Below, piece after piece: positions 51,466-60,714 of a stretch of 60,737 nucleotides of DNA. The notes beneath the pieces are model-generated. The model was not told the DNA's origin. It saw nothing but the letters and a program-made list of their open reading frames with translations, and ran no database searches. The translations under genes were made by a program, and so were the position numbers. The DNA lies in assembly GCA_016869595.1 (NCBI GenBank), contig VGDT01000016.1:1-60737 (forward strand), read 5' to 3'. Numbering within the stretch: the first letter of the stretch is position 1; every line of letters begins with the position of its first letter. This stretch comes from Alphaproteobacteria bacterium. Its GTDB lineage: Bacteria > Pseudomonadota > Alphaproteobacteria > Rhizobiales > Beijerinckiaceae.

Positions 51466-54453
51466 ATGGCGCGTTTTGAAACCAATGGCGGCGCCGGACC
51501 AGCGCCGGCGGGCGCTCGCTCGCCGCAAAATGATTTTTTGGCGTCGACATCCTTTTTGCAGGGCGCGAACGCCGCCTATCTGGAAAGCCTGCTTGCGGCC
51601 TATGAGTCCGATCCGTCTTCCATCAGCCCCGATTGGCGCAATTTCTTCGCCGAGATGGGCATCCGGCCGGGGGAGAAGCTCGCCTTAGGCGGGCCGAGCT
51701 GGGCGCGGCGCGATTGGCCGCAGCCCGCAAACGGCGAATGGGTCAAGGCGCTCGCCGGCGAGGCGCCGGCGCCTGTCAAAGCGCCAGCCGCTCCTGCCGC
51801 GGCGCCCGCGCCCATCGGCGAGGATGTGTTGCGCGCAACGCGCGACTCGGTGCGCGCCTTGATGATGATCCGCGCCTATCGCATGCGCGGCCATCTGCAC
51901 GCCAATCTCGATCCGCTTGGACTGGAGCAGCGCCACGATCACGGCGAGCTCAATCCGCAGACTTACGGTTTCACCGACGAGGACTACGAGCGCAAAATTT
52001 TCCTCGATGGCGTGTTGGGCATGCGCTACGCCACGCTTTTCGAAATGGTCACGATCCTGCGACGCACCTATTGCGGCACGATCGGCTTCGAATTCATGCA
52101 TATCACCAATCCGGAGGAGAAGGCCTGGCTGCAGGCGCGCATCGAAGGGCCGAAGAAGGAGATTGTCTTCACCCAGGAAGGCAAACGCGCAATTCTCAAC
52201 AAGCTCGTCGAGGCGGAAGGCTTCGAAAAGTTCCTCGACGTCAAATACACGGGCACCAAGCGCTTTGGCCTCGACGGCGCCGAAGCCATCGTTCCGGCGC
52301 TGGAGCAGATCGTCAAGCGCGGGGGCGCGCTCGGCGTGAAGGAAATCGTGCTGGGTATGGCGCATCGCGGCCGCCTCAATGTGCTGTCGCAAGTGATGGC
52401 GAAGCCGCACCGCGCTCTATTTCACGAATTCAAGGGCGGCTCCTTCCTGCCGGACGAAGTCGAAGGTTCAGGCGACGTCAAATATCATCTCGGCGCGTCG
52501 TCGGACCGCGTGTTTGACGACAATAAGGTGCATCTCTCGCTCACTGCCAATCCGTCGCATCTCGAGATTGTCGATCCGGTCGTGCTCGGCAAAGTCCGCG
52601 CGAAGCAAGATCAGCATCATTGCACGGATGGCGATCGCCGCTCGGTGATGCCGCTACTGATCCACGGCGACGCGGCATTCGCCGGCCAGGGCGTGGTCGC
52701 CGAATGTTTCGGGCTTTCCGGATTGAAGGGGCATCGCACCGGCGGCTCTGTTCACTTCATCATTAACAATCAGATCGGCTTTACGACCTATCCGCGTTAT
52801 TCGCGATCGTCGCCCTACCCTTCCGACGTCGCCAAGATGGTCGAGGCGCCGATTCTTCACGTGAACGGCGACGATCCCGAGGCGGTCGTCTTCGCCGCGC
52901 GCGTCGCCGCAGAATTTCGTCAGCAGTTCCAAAAACCCGTCGTCATCGACATGTGGTGCTATCGCCGCTTCGGCCATAACGAAGGCGACGAGCCAGGCTT
53001 CACCCAGCCGCTGATGTATAAAAAGATACGGGCGCATCGCACGACGCTCGATATCTATGCGGACCGTCTGATCGCCGAAGGCGTAATTTCGCGCGATGAC
53101 GTCGACCGCATGAAAGAAGAGTGGCGCACACGGCTCAACCAGGAGTTCGAATCCGGCCAGGGCTACAAGCCCAATAAGGCGGATTGGCTCGACGGCCGTT
53201 GGGCCGGCAAGAAGCCTGGCTCGCAAATCTCCGAGAACGAGCGCCGGGGACAAACCGGAGTCGCGCTCGAGACGCTGCAGCATATCGGCGAAAAGATCAC
53301 GTCGACGCCGCCGGATTTCCACGTGCATCGCACGATCCAGCGCTTTCTGGATAATCGCAAAGCAACGATCGAACACGGCGGACCAATCGATTGGGCGACC
53401 GCCGAAGCGCTGGCGATCAGTTCGCTGCTTTATGAGGGCTATAACGTGCGGCTCTCGGGGCAGGACAGCGAGCGCGGCACCTTTTCGCAACGCCACAGCG
53501 TGCTGATCGATCAGGAGAATGAGGCCCGCTACCTGCCTTTCAATCACATTGCGGATGGCCAGGGCCGCTACGAGGTCGTCAACTCGATGCTCTCGGAAGA
53601 AGCCGTGCTCGGCTTCGAATATGGCTATTCCCTCGCTGAACCCGACGCTCTGGTGTTGTGGGAAGCGCAGTTCGGCGATTTCGCCAATGGCGCGCAGGTC
53701 GTCTTCGACCAGTTCATTTCGTCGGCCGAGCGCAAGTGGCTGCGCATGTCCGGCCTCGTCTGCCTGCTGCCGCATGGCTATGAAGGTCAGGGCCCGGAAC
53801 ATTCCTCCGCGCGCCTTGAGCGCTATCTCCAGCTTTGCGCCGAAGACAATATGCAGGTCGCCAATTGCTCGACGCCTGCGAATTACTTTCACATCCTTCG
53901 CCGACAGTTGCACAGAAGCTTCCGCAAGCCTCTCGTGCTAATGACGCCGAAATCATTGCTGCGACACAAACGGGCCGTCTCGCGTCTCGGCGAGATGGGC
54001 ATGGCTTCGAGCTTCCAACGACTTCTACTCGATGACGCCGAAACCGCGCCAAACGAGACATTCGTTCTCAAAGCCGACGAAAATATTCGTCGCGTCATTT
54101 TGTGTTCGGGCAAGGTCTATTACGATCTCATAGAGGAGCGCGAGAAACGCGGCGTCGATGACGTGTATCTGCTGCGGGTCGAGCAGCTCTATCCCTTCCC
54201 GCTCAAGAGCCTCGTCACCGCGCTCGGACGCTTCAAAAGCGCCGATGTCGTGTGGTGCCAGGAGGAGCCCAAGAACATGGGCGCCTGGTCGTTCGTCGAA
54301 TCTTATCTTGAATGGGTGCTAACTCAGATCGGCGGCAAGTCGAAGCGCGCCCGCTTCGTCGGGCGCCCTGCTTCGGCCTCGACCGCCGCAGGCACCATGT
54401 CCCGTCACCTTGCGCAGCTGAAATTGTTCTTGGACGAAGCGTTCGCGGCGTGA
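51466..54453 (+). CDS. sucA: 2-oxoglutarate dehydrogenase E1 component
   Basis: This 995-residue thiamine-diphosphate enzyme decarboxylates 2-oxoglutarate in the TCA cycle. N-terminal lipoyl-enzyme docking ('ANAAYLESLLAAYESDPSSI') is followed by 'VLGMAHRGRLNVLSQVMAKP', 'GDAAFAGQGVVAECFGLSGL', 'HFIINNQIGFTTYPRYSRS' and a C-terminal transketolase-like half. A complete sucA argues for a closed oxidative TCA cycle. ATG 51466 is the family start; it lies 71 bp after sucD. Confidence 0.97.
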   Translation: MARFETNGGAGPAPAGARSPQNDFLASTSFLQGANAAYLESLLAAYESDPSSISPDWRNFFAEMGIRPGEKLALGGPSWARRDWPQPANGEWVKALAGEAPAPVKAPAAPAAAPAPIGEDVLRATRDSVRALMMIRAYRMRGHLHANLDPLGLEQRHDHGELNPQTYGFTDEDYERKIFLDGVLGMRYATLFEMVTILRRTYCGTIGFEFMHITNPEEKAWLQARIEGPKKEIVFTQEGKRAILNKLVEAEGFEKFLDVKYTGTKRFGLDGAEAIVPALEQIVKRGGALGVKEIVLGMAHRGRLNVLSQVMAKPHRALFHEFKGGSFLPDEVEGSGDVKYHLGASSDRVFDDNKVHLSLTANPSHLEIVDPVVLGKVRAKQDQHHCTDGDRRSVMPLLIHGDAAFAGQGVVAECFGLSGLKGHRTGGSVHFIINNQIGFTTYPRYSRSSPYPSDVAKMVEAPILHVNGDDPEAVVFAARVAAEFRQQFQKPVVIDMWCYRRFGHNEGDEPGFTQPLMYKKIRAHRTTLDIYADRLIAEGVISRDDVDRMKEEWRTRLNQEFESGQGYKPNKADWLDGRWAGKKPGSQISENERRGQTGVALETLQHIGEKITSTPPDFHVHRTIQRFLDNRKATIEHGGPIDWATAEALAISSLLYEGYNVRLSGQDSERGTFSQRHSVLIDQENEARYLPFNHIADGQGRYEVVNSMLSEEAVLGFEYGYSLAEPDALVLWEAQFGDFANGAQVVFDQFISSAERKWLRMSGLVCLLPHGYEGQGPEHSSARLERYLQLCAEDNMQVANCSTPANYFHILRRQLHRSFRKPLVLMTPKSLLRHKRAVSRLGEMGMASSFQRLLLDDAETAPNETFVLKADENIRRVILCSGKVYYDLIEEREKRGVDDVYLLRVEQLYPFPLKSLVTALGRFKSADVVWCQEEPKNMGAWSFVESYLEWVLTQIGGKSKRARFVGRPASASTAAGTMSRHLAQLKLFLDEAFAA

Positions 54454-54480
54454 CGCCCGACGCCAGGAAAGAGAGAGCCG

Positions 54481-55767
54481 ATGGCTGAAATTCGCGTGCC
54501 GACCCTAGGCGAATCGGTGACTGAAGCGACCATCGGCCGCTGGTTCAAGAAAGCCGGCGACGCGGTGCGCGCCGACGAAGCTCTCGCCGAACTCGAAACC
54601 GACAAAGTCACGCTCGAAGTCAACGCGCCTGCGGCCGGCGTGCTCGCGGAGATCGTCGCCAAGGAAGGCGAAACCGTAGCGCCCGGCGCGCTGCTCGGGC
54701 AGATCGCTGAAGGAGCGACGGCTTCCTATGCGAAGAGCGGCGAGGGCGCCGCCAAGCCCGGCGCGCCAAAGCCAGCCGCAACGCAAGCCGCGCCAGCGCC
54801 CAAGCCAGCGCCGGCTGCGCCTGGAACGACGGCGATGCCTCCTTCGCCTTCCGCCGCCAAAATCGCGGTCGAACAGGGAATCGACATTGCTCAGGTTCCC
54901 GGCAGCGGCAAGCGCGGACAGGCGCTGAAATCCGACGTCGTCCAATTCGCCGCGCGTCAGGCGGCCGCTCCGCAGCCGGCGCGAGAAGCCCGCGCGCAAG
55001 AGCTTCCCGCACAGGAAGCGCGAGTCGAAGCGCCGCCGCCGAGCGCGCCCATTCCGCAAGAAGACGCCCGCCGCGAAGAGCGGGTGAAGATGACGCGCCT
55101 ACGCCAGACGATCGCGCGCCGGCTAAAAGAAGCGCAAAACACAGCCGCCATGCTGACGACGTTCAACGAAGTCGACATGTCGGCGCTCATCGACTTGCGC
55201 AAACGCTATAAGGAGTCCTTCGAGAAGAGGCACGGCGTGAAGCTTGGCTTCATGGGCTTCTTCGTAAAGGCCTGTTGCCAGGCGCTTGAAGAGATCCCGG
55301 CCGTCAATGCGGAGATCGACGGAACCGACATCATCTATAAGCGCTTCTGCCACATCGGCGTCGCCGTCGGCACCGACAAGGGCCTCGTGGTGCCGGTGGT
55401 GCGCGACGCCGACCGTCTGTCGCTCGCGGAAATCGAAACAGCGATCGCCGAGCTCGGCCGAAAAGCGCGCGACGGCGCCCTCGACATCGCCGATTTGCAG
55501 GGCGGCACCTTCACGATTTCCAACGGCGGCGTTTACGGTTCATTGATGTCGACGCCGATCCTGAACGCGCCGCAATCGGGCATTCTCGGCATGCACAAGA
55601 TCGAGGAGCGGCCCGTGGTCGTCGACGGCAAAATCGAAGCGCGGCCGATGATGTATCTTGCGCTTTCCTACGATCACCGCCTCGTCGACGGGAAAGAAGC
55701 GGTGACTTTCCTCGTTCGAGTCAAGGAGTTGCTGGAAGACCCCGCAAGGCTTGCGCTCGGCCTGTAG
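54481..55767 (+). CDS. sucB: dihydrolipoyl succinyltransferase, E2 of 2-oxoglutarate dehydrogenase
   Basis: This 428-residue core protein has one lipoyl domain (lipoylated Lys K42 in '[11 protein letters not shown]'), an Ala- and Pro-rich linker, an E3-binding segment ('[20 protein letters not shown]') and a catalytic domain ending in '[12 protein letters not shown]' with the active-site His and Asp. It lies 27 bp after sucA behind AGGAAAG. The E3 gene lpd is not in the window. Confidence 0.97.
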   Translation: MAEIRVPTLGESVTEATIGRWFKKAGDAVRADEALAELETDKVTLEVNAPAAGVLAEIVAKEGETVAPGALLGQIAEGATASYAKSGEGAAKPGAPKPAATQAAPAPKPAPAAPGTTAMPPSPSAAKIAVEQGIDIAQVPGSGKRGQALKSDVVQFAARQAAAPQPAREARAQELPAQEARVEAPPPSAPIPQEDARREERVKMTRLRQTIARRLKEAQNTAAMLTTFNEVDMSALIDLRKRYKESFEKRHGVKLGFMGFFVKACCQALEEIPAVNAEIDGTDIIYKRFCHIGVAVGTDKGLVVPVVRDADRLSLAEIETAIAELGRKARDGALDIADLQGGTFTISNGGVYGSLMSTPILNAPQSGILGMHKIEERPVVVDGKIEARPMMYLALSYDHRLVDGKEAVTFLVRVKELLEDPARLALGL

Positions 55768-55875
55768 CCGCGCGCGCCTCTTCAAAATCTCCAAAGCATA
55801 CACATCTAATTTTGGACGGCGCGCCGATTACTGGGCGTCGTCGGCGGGGGCGAAAGGACCGCCATGGAGGTGAAG

Positions 55876-56145
55876 ATGGACATGAAAGCCGCGACCGAAA
55901 CGAGAGAGTCTTTGCTGACGGCCGAGCAGTTCGCACATCTGGGCGATGGCCTTATCGCTTATGTGCGGCCGATGCGCTCAGAGGACGTCAACCGGCTGTA
56001 CCCGCAGGCGCCTCACATTGCGCCAGGGCTGACGATCTTCGCGCTCTTTGGCGCGGATGGCGCGCCGATTGTGCTTGCGGATTCGGAAGAAGGCTGCATC
56101 GGCAACGCCCGCGAAAACCATCTTCAGATGGTCAGCCTGCATTAA
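55876..56145 (+). CDS. DUF1150 family protein
   Basis: This 89-residue acidic protein has 'AYVRPMRSEDVNRLYPQAP' and 'LFGADGAPIVLADSEEGCIG', the conserved core of DUF1150. The family is restricted mainly to alphaproteobacteria and is usually encoded next to a small heat-shock protein. Function unknown. I chose ATG 55876 because GGAGG lies 5 nt upstream; ATG 55864 overlaps that site. The Hsp20 gene in this window lies 3 kb away beyond a TonB receptor. Confidence 0.85.
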   Translation: MDMKAATETRESLLTAEQFAHLGDGLIAYVRPMRSEDVNRLYPQAPHIAPGLTIFALFGADGAPIVLADSEEGCIGNARENHLQMVSLH

Positions 56146-56157
56146 AGCTCCCCGACA

Positions 56158-56178
56158 TGGCGCGCCAACGGCGCGCCA
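56158..56178. terminator. perfect GC-rich palindrome after the DUF1150 gene
   Basis: TGGCGCGCC-aac-GGCGCGCCA is a 9-bp perfect inverted repeat 12 bp after the DUF1150 stop. There is no T run, so termination would need Rho or it may be another REP-type relic. The rest of the gap to the TonB receptor stop (56179-56343) shows nothing. Confidence 0.5.
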
Positions 56179-56343
56179 AGCTGGGCCAAGGCCAGGCCCG
56201 TCGAAAACCTCTTTCCACTGCCTATATGCCTTAGCGTTTTCGCAGTCGCGGCAGCGTTTGCGATTGCGATCTAGCGCTTTGACGCGACGCTGATTGAGAC
56301 CGCGGGCGCTGGTTTCAGAGCGCGGAATTGTTTCGCGCGCGGG

Positions 56344-58794
56344 TTAGTTCGGCGCCCAAGCCATCAAGCCGGTCGGCTCCGCGTCGAAATTCCATTTCAT
56401 GCCGGCGTAGAACGCGGTCGGCGGTCCGACCGAGACCATCTTCGGATTGTAAAAATTCACAAAGTTGATGGCGTTCGTCTCGAAGAATGTGCCGAAACTG
56501 CGCGCCCGCGTGTTCGTCACATTCTCGATCAATGCATAGAGCTGCAGATAGGGCGTTATGTCATAGGACGTGCGCAGGTTCAGAATGCCGTAGGGCGACA
56601 GCGTGCCGAACTGATTGGCCCAGTCGCCCGCGAGATAGGGACCGGTCGCATAGACGAAATCGCCGCCGACCTTCCATTTTGGCGTCATCGCATAATCGAC
56701 GCCCGTCTTGAAACGATGGCGCGCAATCGACGGCAGCGTGGCGCCTGGATTGACCATAACGCCAGTCGATCCAACCGCGACGACCGCGGGGTTGTTCGGC
56801 GAGCCAAGGATGTTCTGCGAATTGAAATAAGCGTCGGTCAGCGTGTAATTCATATAGGCCCACATGCGCTCGTCGGCATAGCGCATGGACAACTCAACGC
56901 CTTGACGCACCGTGTTGCCGGCGTTGGTGAAATAGCCGCGGCCAACGATCTGGCTCGGAATGCTGAGAATGTCGTCGAAGACATTGGTTCGGAATATTCC
57001 CGCCGACCACTGAACGGTTCCGGGCAAGCGGCCGAGCATATCGGGCAGAGCTTCGGCGGGCCTGAAGCCCCCGCGCAGGCCCATGTCGATCGTGTTGGAC
57101 GTCACCTGCTTCAGCGGCGGATCGGCCACCAGGAAGGCGTCGATCACGCAGGGGCGGTTCGGGTCCGAACAGCCGAGCTCGAGAGGCGTCGGCGCCCGGT
57201 TTGCGACCGAATAGCTGGCGAAGGCGGCGATCTGCGGCGTGATTTTGTATGTCAGGCCGCCCATCGGATTTATGTGATCGAAAATATGGGTCGAGTTTAG
57301 CGCCGTGCCGACATTGTCATACATCTGGACGCTGGCGCGGTTGTAGCGCAAGCCGCCGGTGACAGTGAGTTGATCGGTCAGATCGAGCGCGTCCAGCGCA
57401 TAGGCGCCGAAATAATAGTTCGAGACGTTGAGGTTGACCGGCGCGATTCCCGCGGCGGGCTCGTTGGTGAAGTAGTTGAAGCCAGTGACCGTGTAATCGG
57501 CGTTGATGATGCCGAGTTCCTGATTCGCCTTAAAGCCAGTGTAACCGTGCTCGAGGTTGACGCCGACGGTGAATCTGTTGGGAAAGCCGAGAATCTTGTC
57601 CGTATTGTTGAGCTGCCCGGTGAAGCCGAGCGTATTGATCTTCGTCCAGGTGCGGTCGATGGCGCCGAGCGCTGGACCCCGGATGAGTTCGTCTCCCGTA
57701 TTGAAAAAATTCGGGACGCTTGTGGGCTGGCCGTCGCCTGTCGTGCAAAAGTCCTCGCCGCCCTCGCATTCGAACTCGGTGGTATTGCCGTCGACGCGCG
57801 CCTGATTATAGCCGCGGTAATGAATGTCGCCGAGCAGTCTTGTCGTCGGGCTGACGTCGACCACGCCGTTGAGGTCAAACATCATGACCTGGTTTTTATA
57901 GGTCTGCGGCGTCGTGTAGGTCGAACTCTTGTCCACTGCGACCAGCTCCACAGGCGACGGCCCAGAGGCGCCGAAATGGTTCGAGCCGAGCGTGGCGTTC
58001 GCGTGAATCTCGACGCTTTCGGCGCGATAGCCGATATCGCCATAGAAGCGCTTGATCTGCGAGCCCGAAAAATAACGATAGCCGGAATCGCCCGACGCCT
58101 CGCCGGCGGCGTAGATGGCGAAGTCCGCGATCTTACGCCCATATTGAAATACGCCCTGGCGGCGTCTGAACGAGCCGCCGCGAATATCGAGTTCTGAGCC
58201 CTGCCAGGTGAAGCCGTTCTTCATGTCGAGAACGATCGCGCCGCCAATGGCGTTCAAACCATAGAGAGGATTGCCCGTCTCGATCGCGATTCGGTCGATA
58301 GCGACGCTCGGAATCAAGTCCCAATTGACGGTGTCGCCCCACATCTCATTGATGCGAACGCCATTCTGGAACACGGCGAGACCTTGCGGCACGCCAGCGA
58401 AAGGCGAAGCGACGAAGCCGCGATAATCAACCTCAGGGAAAGAGGGATTGCCGCCGACATCGTTGATCGCCACTCCGGGCGCTGTGCGTTGCAGCGCTTC
58501 GCCGAGGTTAAACTTACGGCTATTGGCGATTTCCCGGCTGTCGACGACGTGAACGGACGCCGGAACCTGATAGGTCACGAGCGGCGAAATATAGGGAGCG
58601 GGGGCCGGCGCGGGCGCGGGGCCCGCCGGACGCACGGCGGGCGCAGCGGCGACAGTTGGCGAAGGACGAGAGGTAGAGCGTAGAGGCGTTGCGCCGACCT
58701 CGATCGTCGGGAGCGCTTGCTGGGCATGCGCCGCCCCAGACGCCAGCGACGCGGCAAGCGCAATCAAAGAAGCTTGTTTTTTGGAACCGATCAT
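56344..58794 (-). CDS. TonB-dependent outer-membrane receptor
   Basis: This 816-residue protein has a signal peptide (residues 1-24, ending AHA), then a Pro- and Ala-rich segment (about 30-70) that may include the TonB box region. A plug domain follows (about 75-190: 'VPASVHVVDSREIANS', 'LGEALQRTAPGVAINDVGG', 'NPLYGLNAIGGAIVLDMKNG'), then a 22-strand-type beta-barrel to the C-terminus. Ligand unknown; in methylotrophs such receptors take up iron, copper or lanthanide chelates. There is no FecI/FecR pair nearby. The C-terminus lacks the usual final Phe. Monocistronic by position. Confidence 0.92.
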   Translation of the reverse strand: MIGSKKQASLIALAASLASGAAHAQQALPTIEVGATPLRSTSRPSPTVAAAPAVRPAGPAPAPAPAPYISPLVTYQVPASVHVVDSREIANSRKFNLGEALQRTAPGVAINDVGGNPSFPEVDYRGFVASPFAGVPQGLAVFQNGVRINEMWGDTVNWDLIPSVAIDRIAIETGNPLYGLNAIGGAIVLDMKNGFTWQGSELDIRGGSFRRRQGVFQYGRKIADFAIYAAGEASGDSGYRYFSGSQIKRFYGDIGYRAESVEIHANATLGSNHFGASGPSPVELVAVDKSSTYTTPQTYKNQVMMFDLNGVVDVSPTTRLLGDIHYRGYNQARVDGNTTEFECEGGEDFCTTGDGQPTSVPNFFNTGDELIRGPALGAIDRTWTKINTLGFTGQLNNTDKILGFPNRFTVGVNLEHGYTGFKANQELGIINADYTVTGFNYFTNEPAAGIAPVNLNVSNYYFGAYALDALDLTDQLTVTGGLRYNRASVQMYDNVGTALNSTHIFDHINPMGGLTYKITPQIAAFASYSVANRAPTPLELGCSDPNRPCVIDAFLVADPPLKQVTSNTIDMGLRGGFRPAEALPDMLGRLPGTVQWSAGIFRTNVFDDILSIPSQIVGRGYFTNAGNTVRQGVELSMRYADERMWAYMNYTLTDAYFNSQNILGSPNNPAVVAVGSTGVMVNPGATLPSIARHRFKTGVDYAMTPKWKVGGDFVYATGPYLAGDWANQFGTLSPYGILNLRTSYDITPYLQLYALIENVTNTRARSFGTFFETNAINFVNFYNPKMVSVGPPTAFYAGMKWNFDAEPTGLMAWAPN

Positions 58795-58946
58795 TTCTGC
58801 CCCATGGCGTTAGCCTGGGCGTTATACCGCTGGAAACAACTTTTCGTCCCTGATCAGCTTGGCTGTAGAGCTAAAATTCCTAGGGTGTGACATGATATCT
58901 ACACTACTGAAAAATAACGACTTTTACGGGTCATAATCCCGCAATA

Positions 58947-58965
58947 ATCGGGAAGTTTTCCCGAT
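58947..58965 (-). promoter_or_regulatory. palindrome in the AT-rich region upstream of the TonB receptor
   Basis: ATCGGGAA-gtt-TTCCCGAT is a perfect 8-bp inverted repeat. It lies 150 bp upstream of the receptor start, near a CGGG/CCCG pair at 58927-58941, in the most AT-rich stretch of the window. A metal-responsive or other repressor site is possible. Nothing else in 58795-59190 looks like a gene. Confidence 0.45.
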
Positions 58966-59190
58966 GTTAGGACTGCAGTTGAACTCCTGATGATGAGTCC
59001 TGATGGCGCCCTTTCTCGGAGCGCCAAATTAGCTTAACCGCGACGTAAATGGCGTCGCCAAACGGGGCGCGATTGATTTCGTTTTGGCGAGACGCGACGC
59101 CAACGGCGGGACAAAGCCCTTCCCAATTTTCATTCGTCCGGAAATGACGAGATGCCGCAAATCGTGATTCAGTCGGACTGACGGCGGCCC

Positions 59191-59616
59191 TCACTCGCGC
59201 GCGGCGATTTCGATCTTCTTGATGACCCGCTCGGGCTCTGGCCGCGCGAGATCGACCGAAAGCAAGCCGTTGACGAGATCCGCGCCGAGCACCTGCATCC
59301 CTTCGGCAAGAAGAAACGCCCGCTGAAACTGGCGCGCGGCGATGCCGCGATGAAGGAAGTGGCGCTCCCGCTCTTCGGTTTGGCGCCCGCGAATAACGAG
59401 CTGATTCTCTTCGAGCGAAACGTCAAGCTGATCGCGCGTGAAGCCGGCGACCGCGAGCGTGATGCGAAGCAGCTCCGGCGCACTGTCGCTGCGCGGGATG
59501 CGTTCGATATTGTAAGGCGGATAGCCATCCGACGCAGTGCGGGCGACGCGGTCGAGCGCCCGTTCGATTTCATCGAATCCGAGCAGGAATGGCGAATTGA
59601 GCGGCGGACGCGACAT
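59191..59616 (-). CDS. small heat-shock protein, Hsp20/IbpA type
   Basis: This 141-residue alpha-crystallin chaperone holds unfolding proteins. 'PPYNIERIPRSDSAPELLRI' leads into the core beta-sandwich, with 'VAGFTRDQLDVSLEENQLVI' and the conserved A-x-x-x-G-x-L-like 'GADLVNGLLSVDLARP'. It is complete. A likely heat-shock promoter lies upstream. Gene and neighbours are divergent from a small exported protein. Confidence 0.95.
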   Translation of the reverse strand: MSRPPLNSPFLLGFDEIERALDRVARTASDGYPPYNIERIPRSDSAPELLRITLAVAGFTRDQLDVSLEENQLVIRGRQTEERERHFLHRGIAARQFQRAFLLAEGMQVLGADLVNGLLSVDLARPEPERVIKKIEIAARE

Positions 59617-59675
59617 GTGAATGAAGCCCTGTTGGCGCCTCTTCGGCCAGAACCCTAAAGCGCTCCGGCTATAGC

Positions 59676-59705
59676 TATATGGCCGAGGCCGTCCCAGCGT
59701 TCAAG
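59676..59705 (-). promoter_or_regulatory. candidate RpoH (sigma-32) promoter of the Hsp20 gene
   Basis: On the minus strand CTTGAA (59705-59700) and GGCCATAT (59684-59677) are separated by 15 bp, close to the sigma-32 pattern CTTGAA and CCCCATnT. The predicted start would give a leader of about 55 nt before the Hsp20 ATG. No clear RNA thermometer is seen in it. Confidence 0.6.
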
Positions 59706-59810
59706 CGCGGGCGGTCGAGCTGAGGCCACCGCCGAGGCCGCGCCGACGCCATTGACGCGCGAACCGCAAGCGCCCATTTGCGATCAAACTTCTCCACTAA
59801 GTGGCGGCGC

Positions 59811-60254
59811 ATGAGCCAATCACGGCGTCTTTTACTGGCCATTGGCGTTGTCGCCGTTTTTCGAGCGCCGGCGTTCGCCGAGACGCCGGCGATCGTGGCG
59901 CCGGAGGGCGAACGCTTCACGCTTACTCCGGCAGAGGGCGGCTATATGCGGCTCAATAAGGAAACGGGCGCCGTGTCCTATTGTTCGGTGAAGGACGGCG
60001 TCGCGGTGTGCCGGCTCGGCGCCGAAGAGCGCGCCGGACTCGAAGCGGAGATTGACCGGCTGCGCAAGGAGAACGCGGCGCTCAAAGCGCGCGCCGAGGC
60101 CGCGCCAATTCCGCCTGCGGCACGGCCGAACGATGCGCCAAATAATGCGCCAAGTGAAGAGCAGTTTGAGCGCGCGCTCTCCTTTACCGAGCGCTTTCTG
60201 CGCCGCATAATGCGCATCTTCCGCGAAGAGGCGTCGCCCGGAGGCTCTTTGTGA
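59811..60254 (+). CDS. exported coiled-coil protein of unknown function
   Basis: This 147-residue protein has a signal peptide (residues 1-24, ending AFAE) and a small beta-rich segment with two Cys ('GAVSYCSVKDGVAVCRLG'). A short coiled coil ('LEAEIDRLRKENAALKAR'), a Pro-rich linker and a basic helical C-terminus ('FTERFLRRIMRIFREE') follow. Similar proteins are widespread in Hyphomicrobiales without known role. ATG 59811 is chosen because the signal peptide starts there. The two Cys could form a disulfide. Confidence 0.8.
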   Translation: MSQSRRLLLAIGVVAVFRAPAFAETPAIVAPEGERFTLTPAEGGYMRLNKETGAVSYCSVKDGVAVCRLGAEERAGLEAEIDRLRKENAALKARAEAAPIPPAARPNDAPNNAPSEEQFERALSFTERFLRRIMRIFREEASPGGSL

Positions 60255-60284
60255 GCCGTAGGACGCGTCCGCAGGAGCGCCCCG

Positions 60285-60662
60285 ATGGCTGATCAGGGAC
60301 CCTTCGCCAATTGGCCGCATCTCGACAAGGCGCGTCAGCTGGCGCCGCGCGAGGTCCGGCGCGATCTGCTGATGCTACCCAGGTCCGACGAACTTTCACA
60401 GGAAACCAGAGCGATGGCCTCGAACAACACGCTTGAAAATTTCCTTGGCGGCTCGCCGCTCAACACTTTCGTGCGGTTGTTCTTTATCTCGCTCGTCGTC
60501 GGCGCCCTGCTGATGTGGCTCGAACTGCGGCCGATCGATATTTTTCGCGGCGTACAAGCCTTCTTCGACCGCATTTATCAGCTGGGCTTCGGCGCGGTGA
60601 AAGAGCTTATCCCCACATTCGCCAGATGGCCAGCGATTGTGAGCCTATCTTCACCCGACTGA
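60285..60662 (+). CDS. small membrane protein, DUF6460-like
   Basis: This 125-residue product has one or two C-terminal membrane helices ('FVRLFFISLVVGALLMWLEL', then a second weaker one) after a polar N-terminus. The region from residue 44 (ATG 60414, 'MASNNTLENFLGGSPLNTFV') matches the short DUF6460-type proteins and may be the true start. The longer form has an AGGAG site 7 nt before ATG 60285. It lies 30 bp after the exported coiled-coil gene and is probably cotranscribed with it. Function unknown. Confidence 0.7.
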   Translation: MADQGPFANWPHLDKARQLAPREVRRDLLMLPRSDELSQETRAMASNNTLENFLGGSPLNTFVRLFFISLVVGALLMWLELRPIDIFRGVQAFFDRIYQLGFGAVKELIPTFARWPAIVSLSSPD

Positions 60663-60684
60663 CGGTTTTCGGCAAGCCCATAGC

Positions 60685-60714
60685 CCCAGCCGGCCAAGTG
60701 AGCGGGGCTGGGGG
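60685..60714 (+). terminator. GC-rich hairpin near the right edge
   Basis: CCCCAGCC (60685-60692) pairs with GGCTGGGG (60707-60714), 8 bp, 22 bp after the last stop codon. No T run follows within the visible sequence, so a terminator role is uncertain. Confidence 0.45.

Noticed and set aside
58975-59015. Possible hammerhead ribozyme: CTGATGATGAGTCCTGATGG resembles the CTGATGA-GTCC start
   Set aside because: The required GAAA core segment and the third stem with a cleavage triplet are missing.
58967-59194. A 75-codon frame between Hsp20 and the TonB receptor
   Set aside because: It overlaps the end of Hsp20, lacks a ribosome-binding site and covers the AT-rich control region; no similarity recognised.
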